Numbered from the stretch's first letter, positions 32,989 through 45,630 are shown. The stretch: DNA of 64,000 nt from Auricularia sp. M13 (GCA_037042915.1 CM073195.1:1178001-1242000); one strand, 5' to 3'. Program-made: numbers and translations. Notes: a model not told the origin generated them from the sequence alone.

Positions 32989-33441
32989 ATCGGCGTGCAC
33001 CCAGGGGGTGAGGGCCGCCGTGGCGGGAGGGGAAGAGGAGAAGGAAAGCCGGGCAGAAAAAACAGGCGTTAAGCGAGCCTGGCGCTTCTCCTCATATACG
33101 GATTGCCTCCGGAACGCGTTGTAACGGACTTTAGGCTCGCGTTTGGGGCGTTCGGGATGCCTGAATCGAGATCCGCGCGCTTCGAGGAATCAGATTTGAC
33201 AAAGCGTTTCGACGGCCGTTGTCATCGCCACGCGCGTAGCCGACCTTCCTCAGGCACCTCCATTCTTTTGCACGAGGGTCCCTTCTTCTGCTTGGCGTCT
33301 TTGTTTGACTTTGCTCTGTCCATCCTTCCCTTTTCGTCTTCAGGATCTCGGAGGTCTGTGGCAAACTGCACAACGCAACGCTTCCATCGCCGGACCCCCT
33401 TGCAGATATTGCTGCGCCTGATTGCCGTTCTGGAGCTCATA

Positions 33442-33450
33442 GATCTCATA
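33442..33450. repeat. Left 9-bp target-site duplication
   Basis: GATCTCATA, repeated exactly at 34284-34292 on the other side of the inverted-repeat element. Confidence 0.75.
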
Positions 33451-34283
33451 TAGGCTCAACTAAGCCGCCGGCTCCGCCCGGCGCCCTCCTCCGGAGGGGC
33501 TTATGCGTTTGTGCTCCGAACGGGGGTGTCTGAATTTCAGCCCTACATCCTCATTCTCATCCTTCTCCCCTCATGTTATATATATCACTAGAAAGTAAGG
33601 AACAGGTACTATTTTATGATGATTTATGCACGATTTTATAGCCGCTCTCCCGAGCAAACTGTGCTGGCTAAGCGGGGGTATCAACTGCAGACAACCACCG
33701 ACTTTTGGGTATTATCGAGCTCAGGAAATCGTTGTGACTTAACATACTGCATTATGGGACCCTGGGTGCCCATAAATCATGTGAATCAGGCTAGATATAA
33801 CAAGGGTTACTGCAGCAGAGACGTTGTGTGCTCGCCGGTGGCCGGCGAGCGTGCTATCGGCAAGGACCGAACGGGATCTGGGTTTCTCACGGTGTCCCTC
33901 GAGCACAAATGTGCCTCTAGGCAACCAACTCAAGCCCGATTGCTAAGAGACAACTTTTCTATGGGACATTATAAGCCTGGAGATGTTATACCTCGGTCGA
34001 TGTAAGCGGGGAAAAAGCTCTATGGATTATTTGTGTGCTAGGATGAATTTCCGGTGCTGCCACTTGCCGCCTTCCTGGGACCACCCACCTGTGATATTCA
34101 AGTGAAATAATTATACAGATCGGTAGAGAAGCTTCTCCTAAACAATATTCCCCAGTATAGCGAAGGGAGAAATGTAGGGGATGGAGAGCAAAGTGGCAAA
34201 TTCAGACCCCCTGTTTTCGAGCACTTTGTCACAAACCCCTCCGGAGGAGGGCGCCGGAACCGGCGCGGTTTGGTCCGAACCTA
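33451..34283. mobile_element. Non-autonomous TIR DNA transposon, Mutator-like
   Basis: 833 bp. The left end begins TAGGCTCAACTAAGCCG and the right end, read inverted, begins TAGGTTCGGACCAAACCG. The inverted match goes on through GGCGCCCTCCTCCGGAGGGG and GGGGGT.TCTGAATTT into CCCTACAT, so the ends are at least ~95 bp long and diverged by roughly a quarter. A perfect 9-bp duplication flanks it. Long inverted ends with 9-bp duplication are typical of Mutator-like elements. The interior has no transposase frame, so it depends on a partner element elsewhere. It lies between the P450 promoter and the GDPase gene's 3' end. Confidence 0.72.
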
Positions 34284-34292
34284 GATCTCATA
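34284..34292. repeat. Right 9-bp target-site duplication
   Basis: GATCTCATA, an exact copy of 33442-33450. Confidence 0.75.
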
Positions 34293-34482
34293 CACTGCCG
34301 GACAAATATTCTCCAAGGAACGGTTCTTTTGTGGTGATATCACTCAGAAAAGAAGGCAGTGCGTTGGATTATACAAGAGTGTGTGAATGTAGATGCGACA
34401 GCAAGAAAACGGCAAGGTTCGTCTTACATCTATAAGTATAAAGACGAACCGCGACACAACGAACGAGCGAATGAAGGGAAAC

Positions 34483-36439
34483 TCAGATTCGGCACTTCAG
34501 GTCGCCATGCAGCATGACCATTGTGGCACCCAGACACCATCCGAGTTCTGTGTCGCGAATCTGCTTCTGAATCTGCACCTCGCGCTCGTCCTCAAATTCG
34601 TAGCCGAGACGCAGCAACGCGTGCTGGAAGGTCAGGTCGAGACAGTACTCTGGCCGGTCGCGCAGCTCCTCCATCGCGGCCTTGTTCCCGCCCCAGTGCT
34701 GGTTCCAGGACTTCTCGCCGGCGCAAACGCGTTCGGCGAGCAGCGCAATGGAGCCGACCGTGAGCTTGGGCTGCAATGAGTCGACAACAGGGAATAGCGG
34801 CAGGAGTGGTGCCATGCGGTCGTAGAAGTAGGATAGCAGGACGACTTTGCCGCCTGCGAAGCTGTCGAGAAGCGAAGGCTGGTAAACGCCGTTGAACGAG
34901 CATGGCTTGACCTGGCAGACTCTGTGTACCGTAAAGATAAGTATAATGCCACCGCGCACTAGCAATCAGGACATACGCATCCTTCGCCATAACCAGCTCG
35001 ATGACACGCCGGCACGCCGCGAAGCTGCCAATATCCGCGCCGTCCATGGTGACGTTGCGCTTCTCGCCCTTGCGGCCGATCTCGACTTCCACCTGACGCG
35101 TCGTTCCGCTTGCGAGGCACGGATTGTGGATCACGTCCATGTTCGCCTCTGTCTCGTCTGGCGCCAGGTTGAGCGTGTGCATAAACTCGACGAGCCGGTG
35201 CACGCTCTTGCGCGCAGACATGAGGCCATAACCGAGGTACGAATGCTGGTACAGCTCGCGCTTGTCGGAGCCGAACGTCAGGGTGTATTTGTGTTCGCCG
35301 TCGACAACAGGGTTCTGCGCGAGCACGGACGGCTCGAATACGATTTGGGTCGAGCCGCCTCCGAGGTCGAGCACAGCGTAGCTCGAAGAATGAGACTTGA
35401 ACGCGTCCAATAGATAGTTAACGGTGATCCAAGCGTATACACCTGGTAATAGACACGTGAGCGAGGCTACGCTGGTGAGCGCGACAAGGGGCGTACCTTC
35501 ATCCTTCCCGTCCATAATTACAACGCCGTCCTTTTGAAGGACCGGGAATGGATATTTATTATGCAAGCGATCGGCGACAGCCTCTAATATCGCTTCGCTC
35601 TGCCTGTGTCCGAGTAAACGCAGGCCCGCAGTCGCCTTGACGGCCACCGGTGTGCACTTCCGCAGGCTCTCCGGCACCGCGTCCATCGCCACGTCCATAA
35701 GCGCATCGAGCGACTTGGCCGCGCCCTCGGCGTCCTCGCCGAAGCTGGACAAGCCCGGCCGTATCATCTTGAAGACCTCGTATTCGTATGCGGGGGACGA
35801 GCCGCAGTTGTTGAATTTATAGGCGTGAATGCGCGAGCCCGTCGAGCCCGCGTCGATCATGAGGGCCCATTGTACCAGGCGCTCCGCGGATGGATGGGCC
35901 GTCGTGCAGAATATCGTCTTGGCGCGGTCAGGGTCGGTTTCGAACGAGACGTGCTTGACGGGCGGATGCGGCATGTCGTCGTCGACCTCCGCCTCGACGT
36001 GGTGCGGTGGCACCTTCTCCGACGGCGACGCTTGTTGGGCTGCAACGTCATTCAGCCTGCAGAGCCATTATCAACGCGCTCAATAGACGCCACCATTGTC
36101 GTCTGCGCCGAATATTCTGTCTCGGTGCGAGCGCGGCCCCACGAGCCAGACGAGGCCAATGAGCACCGCAGCGCCTATGGCGAACTTTTTCCACGCAAAG
36201 GCAACGCGCTTGGAACTGCTGCTGCCGTCGGGGCTGCCGTTCTCGAGGCGTTCGTACAGGCCGCTGCTCGGCGGGCCGTTGCCGCCACCGGTCACTCGGG
36301 ACAGTATGGACAGCTTGTGGGCGTTGTTTCCGCGCATTCGGGACACGGTGGGCGAGGACGGGCTGCGCAGGGCAGACGTTACGGTCGTGGAAGAAGAGCA
36401 GTGGTCGACAGACGGCGACTGCGAACGAGGTCTGCGCAT
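34483..36439 (-). CDS. GDA1: Golgi guanosine-diphosphatase, GDA1/CD39 family
   Basis: Four exons: 36439-36094, 36039-35497, 35442-34977 and 34921-34483, giving 597 residues. It is a type II membrane protein: an 85-residue cytosolic Ser-rich N-terminus, anchor FAIGAAVLIGLVWLV (86-100), then the lumenal enzyme. Apyrase conserved regions are visible in order: MIDAGSTGSRIHAYKF, KATAGLRLLG, EGVYAWITVNYLL, and VLDLGGGSTQIVFEP. GDPase turns GDP into GMP in the Golgi lumen so that GDP-mannose can be exchanged in. A cysteine pair (VCQVKPCSFNGV) lies in the C-terminal half, as in the family. The anchor plus the fungal context favour Golgi Gda1 over an ecto-apyrase. Confidence 0.92.
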
Positions 36440-36654
36440 AGACAGATGTCAGTGCGGACACATCCGGCGCGGATTCTTTTGCCCTGGAGTGACCCCTCGG
36501 CATTTTTCAGTCTGTATCGTACTTTACACCTCTGAGAACTTGAATTCATACATTGAGTAAAATACATTGAGCAAGTCTGCAACGACTCATGCTACATTCC
36601 TAAGAAGGCGCCGGAATCTCACCCAAGGCCGGATAACAAGAATCGATGTCATAT

Positions 36655-37632
36655 TCAGCCCTTGACACCCCAAAGCGACTTGGTGACGATAGCCAGATTG
36701 ACAAGCCGCCGAGCGTACGCAAGTTCCTGAGGAGATTGAGGAGGAGCAGGCGTCTGGGCATCATACGTCCGCTTCCTTTTGAACCATTCGTTGACGTTCA
36801 GCGTCTGCATCATGGTGGCGATCTGGGCGTATTCTCCAGGACTAAGATCTCCGGGACGGCAGGCGACCTTCGGTCCCCACACCTGAGCGCCGGGGCCAAG
36901 AGGCAGGTTCCAGGTGGCGAGCGTGCGTTGCAATTGGTCGACAGTTTCGAGCGAGTTGGACGGAGACGGAGTCAACAAATGTATGAGGAACAGCCGGGCA
37001 AGCAGCACGATCGGTGTGCGATATTTGTGCGTTTGATGTTCGGGCGGGAGGCGCGTATACGACGCCGATGAGTATTCCGGCGCGAATTGGAGATCTACCG
37101 CACCACGACGAAACAGATCAACTTAAGCGTTACATGCAGAGGATGCAGCGGTGGTCCATGTATATCTATACGTACCTAGAAGAAGCTGGCTTTGTGGAAG
37201 CGTCGACGCCCTGAAAGCTTTCTCGCCGGCAGCCGCTCGTCCTTGAGCGTCGAACGCCTGTTCCCACTCGTGCAGCAGCATCGCGGCGCGCCGCACTTCG
37301 TCGTTAAGTTTCTGCGCCTGCTCTTCGCTCAGCGGCGCAAGATACGCGAGATCTCCGAGCGGAAGCAGCGAGCAGTTGTGCTTGTGGCTCTTCCAGTCCT
37401 TCGTCTGACATTTTGCACTCTACACTGGACAGGTTAGGCTATCATGATAACGTCGAAAGATGGGCATAGCTACACAGTAGAACTGATTCTTGCAAGTCGC
37501 GCAGCGCAAGAGCTTGACGCCGTCCTCCTCTTCCTCGCCACAGACGGCGCACCAGATATCGTCACCAGGAGGCGGCCTATTTAGCTCTTCTTTCGATGTA
37601 ATCGAGGACGAATTGCTGGGAAGATCAGGCAT
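36655..37632 (-). CDS. MYND zinc-finger protein
   Basis: Exons 37632-37474, 37419-37176 and 37121-36655, giving 289 residues. The MYND finger spans the first intron: CAVCG ... CATC ... FYCSAKCQTKDWKSHKHNC (about residues 20-60), with the Cys/His pattern C-x2-C...C-x2-C...YC-x3-C...H-x3-C. The rest is helical with no second domain recognised. The start is uncertain: frame stays open above Met 37632 up to a good acceptor (CCTCAG, before 37690), so an upstream exon may exist. MYND fingers mediate protein contacts. Confidence 0.82.
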
Positions 37633-37930
37633 CGAGGAACGGTGCTCAGGAACTGTGCCTTGCGGATGGCTCTGGATGGAGTGATTGTCTGAGGACAAAG
37701 AAGTAAGCGCCCGCTAGCCAGCCGAGATCAGATAGCTCATAATATTATGGAGTCTCGGTTTCAAATTATGGAGAGATAGTCATTCGAAAGAGCGGACACG
37801 AATTGCCGTAAACATTGTTTGCTAGTAATAAATCTTGACTTTACTGTTGCAATCGCTACAGTAGTGATTCGACGCCCAAAACCCATCGTTGATCTTTAAA
37901 CAACCAGAAAACAGCCCGAAACAAGACTAT

Positions 37931-39464
37931 CTATGGCGATATATGCTCTTCCGATGCTAGTATTCGTGCTAGGGTAGGTTGCAATTCTGCGAGGATGTTA
38001 GGGAAGGCGATATCCACAGTCAGCGTTGCCCTGCAGCGAGCCTTTGTCAGAATACATGCGAGATCGTCCAAATATGAGGAAGGATCATCGCAGCTAGCCA
38101 ATGTGACACGTCGTATGCGCTTACTGCTGGTTACGCCAACCGTGAGGACTTTCTCGCGTGAATATGTTACTCGTACTTCGACGGCAGAACCGTCCGTCGT
38201 AGCAGCGTCTAGGACAGTCCATCCTATCGGAATGCTGTCGTTACAGTCGCAATAGTACGCAAGTGCCAACTCGTGCCAGCCAGAGCCGCGGCAGAACGCG
38301 AGCACCCAGTCATCGACGGTGTCCGAGTCGGACAAGCCGACGAATGTGACAGACTGCAGATGCGCCACTGAGTCAGGCCATCGTGAGGCGCTGGGAGGGT
38401 CGAGCTCTGAGCCAGGTGCGTATAGCTGTACGTCGACTTTGAGTGTCCTGAGATTTGGGCAGCCAAAAAGCGCTCTGCGAAGTTCCAAATTGATGAATTT
38501 GCGCGGCGTCAGGACCAGCTCCCGCACGCTGGCCAGGTGACACCTATCGCGCGGCCAGACGAAGCCCATATCTAGGCGCACACGCTCCAGCACCGGCATA
38601 TTGACGTCCGAAACACAGAACGGAAAGGTGCGCATGTAGTTGCTGTCCGTGGGCACAGATAGCCGTATCACCTCGAACTCGTGCAGTGCGGGCAACATGC
38701 GGAAGTAGCGCATAACAAAGGCAGGCGCGTCAACGTGGCTCGAGCGCACACACAGGCGGATGATGCGCGCGGCCTGTGCCTGCAGCGCGTCTACGATGCC
38801 GATGAACGTCTCCTGCAAAGTCGACGTCTCGATAGTCACGTCGAGCGAAAGGTTACGGCTCAGATCCAGAATGTGTTGGACAGCGATGGCATTCGGCGCG
38901 CCGGCGCGCTCCTGGAAAGTGCAGAAATGCAGTCGTGTCCAGAGATATGGGCGGCCCAACATCGTGCGCTGCCAGCGGGTGCACACAGTGGTTGCTATGA
39001 AGCGGTCAACGAAGGGCAGTAGCTCCCAGACCGACACCAGAGTTCGTCGGGCAGCCGGTTCACCCACGACGCACGCTCGTTCTGCAGGCGGGCAGCCTGC
39101 GCAACGGCGGCGTATTTCTGGCGCGCAGCAGCTGCAACAAGATCTCGGGCGCTGGCTAGGAGGGCCTCCTCGACCGCAGTGGGTCCGGATGGTCTGGAAG
39201 GTCGTCAGCATGGGATAAGTATTCGATGGCATGCTCAAAGACCAACCCTGGTTCTAGGACATCCCAGGCTTGAGAAGATACTTCAAATATCGCTTCCGCA
39301 AACTTTCTTGCAGCTCTCCAGGTAACTGCACCATGTTTAGGGAATTTCGTTGGTGGAGGCCCCCAAATGAACTCGGGATCGCGCCTGAGCAGGCTTGGCG
39401 GCTCGGAATCAAGTCGTACAACAGGCGCCGCTCGAAACCGAACACCCAGATTTTCCTCTGGCAT
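37931..39464 (-). CDS. F-box protein with a one-base frame break
   Basis: Exon 1 is 39464-39247 and exon 2 is 39193-37931; the 53-bp intron has a GCTGAC branch site. Exon 1 and the start of exon 2 read through AVEEALLASARDLV to VNRLPDEL, the start of an F-box, in one frame. LVSVWELLPFVDRFIATTVCTRWQ, the rest of the F-box, lies one base out, so one base is missing near 39043-39046. The remainder is a leucine-rich-repeat-like ectodomain-free body usual for agaricomycete F-box proteins (about 493 residues if whole). These proteins select targets for SCF ubiquitin ligases. No intron can explain the shift. Pseudogene or sequencing error are both possible; the rest of the frame is intact. Confidence 0.75.
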
Positions 39465-39973
39465 TTTCGCATCTCAAGGAATACCTACGTCACTGCAGGA
39501 CAAGCGCTACAAAGAGCCGGCGGGTAGTCCTGAGCATATAGCATGGCCAACATAATCATATACTTGGCCATCAAGTTTTCACGTGACTACCAACTGAGTC
39601 CCAAATGTTCTAACAGAGCACGTGACTTGAGGCGAACTCAGCACTCCTATCTCAGTGTTGATAGGTTGCCAGTGTCGCGAGGTCTATGACAGGGTATTAT
39701 AGGAAGTGATTTTGATTTCCCCGAATACTTTCCACTGCTCCGGACGCACACCATCCATGAGACGACGTTCGGGAGATACATGTAAGCCGCAGTTTAAATG
39801 AAGTGGATGTCCAATGGCAGTGGAACGGTGGAGCCGGCTTATGCATTCTGCTGCACTGTTGCTGGCAGGCCCTGACAAAAATCCGATTCATAGCGGTGGA
39901 TTAATAGTAGTGTCTCTCAACGTATAAATGCGAATGATCGTGTTCGCTGCTGTCTCGCATTCACACAGCAGCC
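39465..39973. other. Divergent promoter region, F-box / DUF5519
   Basis: About 510 bp between the two start codons. It is AT-richer than its neighbours, and no further gene is seen. Confidence 0.45.
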
Positions 39974-40064
39974 ATGGTCCTAAACTTGAAGGAATTGGAG
40001 AACTTGATCGTGGAATCGCTGCGCGACCCGCGCGTGCTGGTGCTGACTGCGGTCGGTGTGTGGG

Positions 40065-40077
40065 CAGCGCGGGACTT

Positions 40078-40079
<2 letters not shown>
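40065..40079. repeat. 15-bp target-site duplication, left copy
   Basis: CAGCGCGGGACTTTC, identical to 45631-45645. It lies right beside the A tail of the LINE. Confidence 0.93.
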
Positions 40080-40120
<41 letters not shown>

Positions 40121-43100
40121 GTGGTGCTTAGTGTTACGAATTCATATATAATATGATCTTCACACATACATCAAGGTAGAGGCTCAGGACTCTTTGCCAC
40201 CGCTGGGGAAATGCTTTATGCACTTCAAACTGTGTGTGGGACTCCGGCAGTGGCTGTAGTCAAGGACTACAGTCTGGTGGGCGATCAATATTGCCGATAC
40301 CCACTAAAACCCCAGATTCTCTGTCTGAGCATAGGTGTTTTAGATGCATGTGCAAGGGCGTGTCCTGCCAAGTTTGTAAGACTAGCTTCCGTGGTAAGGA
40401 CTTTTTGTTATGTGCAACCTCAGACATGTAAAAGTCTAGATGCATGCGTTGTTCAATCATGTACATCCATTTGTGGAGGATTTCCTGATGTGTGGGCAAA
40501 ATTGTTGGGTCCTGATTATTAAATAGGCGTCTGCATCGTATTTTCCAGATAAGGTGTGCAGACTCTGAGATCAGGATACGGTAGAGTCTATTTGTTGCAT
40601 GAAGTTTTTTATTGTCTATATCCTTAAACTCCATTTGTGCACATGAAAGAATTGTGGCGAGGCAGGGAGTTGGCCAGTAAGGGTGTTTTTTCTCCCAGAA
40701 CTGTTTTGCTAGAGACCAGATTTGCGCTTGGCCATTACCAGGGCATTCTGTTAGTATGTGTTCCATTGACTCTTCGCATTCGCACACAGGGCATATTGCA
40801 CGATGCTCTTTCTCAGGAACATGTGACCAGTCACGCCCCAATTTGTATGCACCATGGAATAATTTCCACATATAGTCACGCACAGGGCGTCTGAGATCCT
40901 TTGTTCTGATGGATTTCCACAGTTTATCATCTGGAACAACATCACCAGATACTTCAGCATTAGCACATCTTGCCATTTCAATGTTCAATAGTGTGCGCTG
41001 TCTTTCAGGAACATTTTTTAGTGCCAGGATTTGCTTGTATGCAGTAGCCTGAGAGAGAGTTTGCAACTTAATTCCCCGTGTATCAAAATCTGCAGGGTAG
41101 TTGATATCAACTACATCAGGATTCTCACGATTTGAGGCCTGTTTGGCGCGCTCGTGAGTTTGGTGCATTTCTGTATCTGATTTAATTGGAACATATTGAA
41201 TAGTAGTTCTAGCTTCACGAGCACGTAGAAGACATATTAATGCCCTGTATAGGTGTGCACATTTATTTCCAAACCATCCATTATCATAGTTAGATGTGCA
41301 GCTTACAGTAATATTTTTAATGACACGCTTAGAGCAAGACTTTAGGTGAAGGATGCAGTCTATAGGGGCTGATTTCGCAGCCAGAATCAAGGCTAATATA
41401 TCTCCTTCCTCTTGTAAGTTAAAATTATTTGGAAGGCGATTGCTAAAGCGCTCAATTGAGTCATGGATTTTCATGGTCCAGGCCGAGGCAACTTTAGAGT
41501 CAACACATTTTCTGTTCCGAGCAAATCCTGCGCACCAGACAGTGTATTCGTCAGGGTTTTCAATTTGAGCCCCTCTGAATGCAGGTTGACCTTGTCCGAG
41601 GATATGTACAGCATGATCATCTTCAGGCATTTGAGTGAATATTCTAAAGGCATCTGCTAAGGAGCTGGGCGAAGCAGCAGGGTTAAATATTATGACCTTT
41701 CCCTGTTCAACGTCTGAGAGAGAGGGTTCAATGGCTGGCAGTCGATCAAGATCATAGTGTGGAGGTCGTTTAAGGGGATTCCATTTTGGTAGAAGGCTAT
41801 CCAGAATCTTTTTGGCTGCTTTCGCACATCTATGAGGATTATTACAAGTTGTGCTCTGCCTAATTTGGTTGCATTTGCGACATATACAGTTCTTATTGTT
41901 CCTGTGCCAAATTGAGTCGAGGATAGATGCTAGGGCGCAAGCGTCAGAGACTGTTTTGCACTTATGATTATCAAGTAAGCACGCAGTGCTGGCAGATTCC
42001 CTTGGTGATTTCTCAAGTGCAAAATGGCCCCATATTGGCAGTTCTCCTTGTACTGATGCTTCAAGATAGGGATGTGCGTCTAGTGTTACACCAAATTCTT
42101 TTGCTAGTGCGAGCATTTCTGCTAGATCGCGAGGCAGTTTAGAAGTTTTAGTTTTTCTAGTCTCAACTCCCCAATTTTGTACAAAGGGGTTTTCACGTAA
42201 GTTAGCGCACAACTTTTTTCTTGGGTCTTGAGAACATTTAACCTTAATAGTGCATCGGCAAGTTTTGTCCACGTGGGTCGAGGTGTCTGTGTCAGGTAGT
42301 CACGAAGCCAAGTCAGGGTGATTGCTTTGTTTCTGGCACGTATATCCAATAGTTGTTTACCACCTTGTCCTATTGGAAGTTGGAGCACATCAAGCGCCAC
42401 CGGTGGAGGGCCAGATTTATAGTTCCACATGAAGTCACGCACTATTTTGACCACGCGCTCTTCTATATGCTTAGGCATTCCTTGTGCTTTGGTAAGGAAC
42501 TGTGTACCGCCTCCCACTACCATTTGTACAATAAGTCTACGCCCTTCTAAAGTGGGTTGGCTCAGGTTCCAGAGTTTAAGTTTTCCTTCTATCTTTTGTA
42601 AAACTGGGAGCCAAGGCGCAGCACCGTCTACTTGGTTTCCTGGCCACGAACCAAGTATACGAACTGGTTCACCATCGCCAGCAATATGAATGTCTATGGG
42701 GATGGGTGGTGAAGTAGGAGACAATTGGCGTGTATTTATAAATTGTTGGCGAAAAGTTGAAGTGCCTATGGGCAGAATCTGTGTTTTATTAACATTGAAC
42801 TTGGCTCCTGAAGCTTTGCACCATTGTTTTAAGATTTTCTGCATACTAATAAAACTGTCATGTGAGGATAAGTAGATTGTGGTATCGTCTGCAAATAAAG
42901 TAGTGATTAACCTTTCAGCGGCACCTGGAATGTCAAGACCCTTCAGGTTTGACTTGCGCAGCGCCGATGCCAAGGGTTCAATCGCAATGTTGAATAATAA
43001 GCATGATAGGGGATCCCCTTGTCTAACGCCTCGGCGAACTGTGAAGGGATCACTTATGACACCATTTATAATTACCACTGTCTCAGCGTGTTCGTAGAGC

Positions 43101-45630
43101 GACTTAACAATATTAATAAAGTGATTGGGTAGATTGAATTTAGCCATTGTGCGCCATAAGTAATCATGCGCAACCTTGTCATAAGCTTTCTCTTGATCGA
43201 GGGCAACTATTATACCATTCTGGTTTGACGCTTCAGCGTAGTCTATCATAAGTTTAGTTAATTTGATATGGTCAAAAATGCTACGCCCTTTCATAAACCC
43301 AGCTTGATCGCGATGAATAATGGTGGGAGCGGCCAGGGTAAATTTAAAGGTTAAAGCTTTAGTGAAAGTCTTATAGTCAGTATTAAGCAAAGTAATTGGA
43401 CGATAGTTTGCAATGTCGTCCTTTGCGTTTTTCTTGTAAATGGGGCACATCCATCCCAAAGCGAATTTAGTCTCTGGTGAGACTCCGTATTTCTCAATAT
43501 CATTATATACAGTCGTGAGAATTTTGACAATATCACATTTCTTGTAGTTCCATCGCCATTTAGTTGGTCTCGTTTGAATTGTAGGTGTAGATATTTCCAT
43601 AATTCATAAGGGAGGCCATCCATGCCTGGCGCCTTTCCATTAGCAGAGGTCATGAGGGCAAGAGCTACGTCATCCTCAGTTAGATATTTTGCCAACTCAC
43701 TCTTTTCATGTGCAGGAATCTCAGCGTCTATCAGTTGATAGATCTGTTGGAAAGCAATCTCTCGCTCTATAGGGTCAGAACATAGATCTTGGTCCTGTAA
43801 TTCATCATGGTATTTACGCGCAATGTCAGCCATCTCAGATGACTTGGTCGTATATTTAGTAGGGGAGGAGTTGGGTACTTTTAGGCTAAACATAGTGTCA
43901 CGAGGTTTCTTCTCCTTATTTAAGCCGCTCCAGTATTTACTGATAGTCTCACCCTGTAGCGCATTCCTGACGTGCGACTGGATTCGTTGGTTGTCATGTT
44001 TCTCTTTAGCCAGCGCTTGGAGTCGATCTTGTAGGACAGCTGCAGATAGAGCTTTTTCATCATCTGACAGGCTTGGATCATTGAGAATTAGATCTAGTTG
44101 AATTTTAAGCTCTTTTGCTTTTTGGTCAATTCTAGGAATCACTAACTTAGCGCGTTGTCGTGCGACCTGGCACAAATGGGTTTTGAACTTTTGCCACAGT
44201 ATTTGCGGATTTTTAGAGTCACTGCGAGAGTGTTTACACCGCTCTAGGTCATCCTCAAGTTGAAGCGCAGAGGCTTGGATCTCCTTATTTAGTATTTTGT
44301 CCTTAATCAAGTATGTAGGCATGACCCAACGCCCTTTGCCAATGTATGGTTGTTTGAGATCGACTAGTTCTACAGATACTAATTTGTGATCTGTTATTAT
44401 TCCTACTTCGTTAATTTTCCAGGCGCGGCATGCATGGTGGATCTCATTAGTGCAGTAGATGCGATCGATTCGCGACTGTGATGTGTTGGAGAATTGTTTA
44501 AAGGTGTAGGATTTGGTGTCAGGGTATGTTTGGTGCCATCCATCTATGAGTTCGTATTTGCTGCGAAGTTCATTAAAGGAGTCAATTTTGTCTATTCTAT
44601 TTATGTGCGCAGGTAAACGATCAAAAGGTTCTTCTACATGATTGAAGTCGCCTAGCATGATATCAGGTTCAGGCAGATTGAGCGAGTCAATCTTGTGTAT
44701 GATATGTGTCCAGAAGTCTCGAGCTTCATTTGGATCATTTGGACCGTAGATAACCAGAATAGATAAAGTTAGCGATAGGTGCCAAGGTAGGACAGCAAGC
44801 AAGGCGCGGCCTGGTATGATCTCCCATGATTTGATGTTTGTGGTATTTGTGAATTGCTTATTTAGTACTAAGGCTACACCTTCAGCACTTGGCTTCAAGG
44901 GGTTCGACGACCACAATATATGCATTTGTTTTTGGAACAATCGATTTAACCCATCAGCAAATTGTTGATTGAGGTGTGTTTCCTGCAGTGCGAGCACACC
45001 TAATCTCTCTTCACGTAGCAGTTGATTAATATGATTCCATTTGTTATCAGGATGGTCAGGCGTAGGCGCTCCACGTCCCTTCATATTTAAGGAGCCTATT
45101 TTAAGATAGGCGCGTGTGTGTTTCACAGTTTTAGGCCGGTTTAAAATATAAGCATTTGTTACCGACGACCTCCGGCAAGTCACCTCAGTGATAGAGTCAA
45201 GTTCAAAGTCGGTATCATCAAGATTTGAAACATCTCTGCGGTCGTGGGATGTAGGGCCAGAATTGCCAAGTCCACTAGATGCACTGGGAATAGTTCCTGT
45301 CGCGTCCTGCAGACCCAGCATCGGGTCCTGCATCCCACGACGTGCAGGGATAGCTCCGCCACCGTACTCTCCAACTCTGTCATCAAGGTTGCAATCGGCG
45401 GACAGGTTGCAGTCCTCTCGAGAGTCGAAGAGGCGCATGCCAGTACCGTCATTCGTCACCGCTGATGCTATATTATTCCTCTGAGTTGTAGATGTGGTGG
45501 TTGCCCTGCTCGCTCCCCGGATAGCAACCATCTCCGGACGAGGACAGACATTCCCAGGCTGTCAAGGGGGGACTATGTCCAGCACGCTGACCCAATAGTA
45601 TCAGACAGCTACTGGAAGCGTGAGGGACTT
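40080..45630 (-). mobile_element. LINE (non-LTR retrotransposon), L1/Tx1-like, 5551 bp
   Basis: Reads on the minus strand, from a ~100-nt leader at 45630 to a 40-nt A tail (T run at 40080-40119). A perfect 15-bp duplication flanks it. It codes for an AP endonuclease, reverse transcriptase, RNase H-like domain and terminal zinc finger. No separate ORF1 with nucleic-acid-binding knuckles is present, so it is either 5'-truncated or belongs to a lineage that lacks it. The base composition is AT-richer than the host genes around it. Identical duplications and an unbroken A run point to a recent insertion. Confidence 0.93.
40260..45531 (-). CDS. LINE polyprotein: endonuclease, RT, RNase H, zinc finger (two frame breaks)
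   Basis: Begins at the ATG at 45531 and ends at the stop at 40260. The endonuclease (ALQETHLN, MLGDFNHVEEP, SRIDRIY, IITDHKLVSVEL) and the RT N-terminus (GKAPGMDGLPYELW) are in one frame to about 43560. The RT core (AGFMKGRSIFDHIKL, VALDQEKAYDKVAHDY, RRGVRQGDPLSCLLF, FADDTTIYL) is in a second frame to about 42200. The third frame holds a Cys cluster (CICRKCNQ ... CNNPHRC), an RNase H-like region (HAVHILGQGQ ... DNGWFGNKCAHLYRAL) and the terminal CPVCECEESMEHILTECP finger. The QEKAYDKV and DHIKL motifs place it near L1/Tx1. Two one-base shifts separate the frames, so it is probably inactive as read, unless they are sequencing errors. Confidence 0.88.

Noticed and set aside
31023-36439. Secondary-metabolite cluster around the P450
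   Set aside because: No synthase, transporter or tailoring partner nearby; neighbours are housekeeping (GDPase) or unrelated.
42122-45531. Reading the retroelement as an LTR element
   Set aside because: There are no long terminal repeats, protease or integrase. A poly(A) end, AP endonuclease and target duplication show a LINE.
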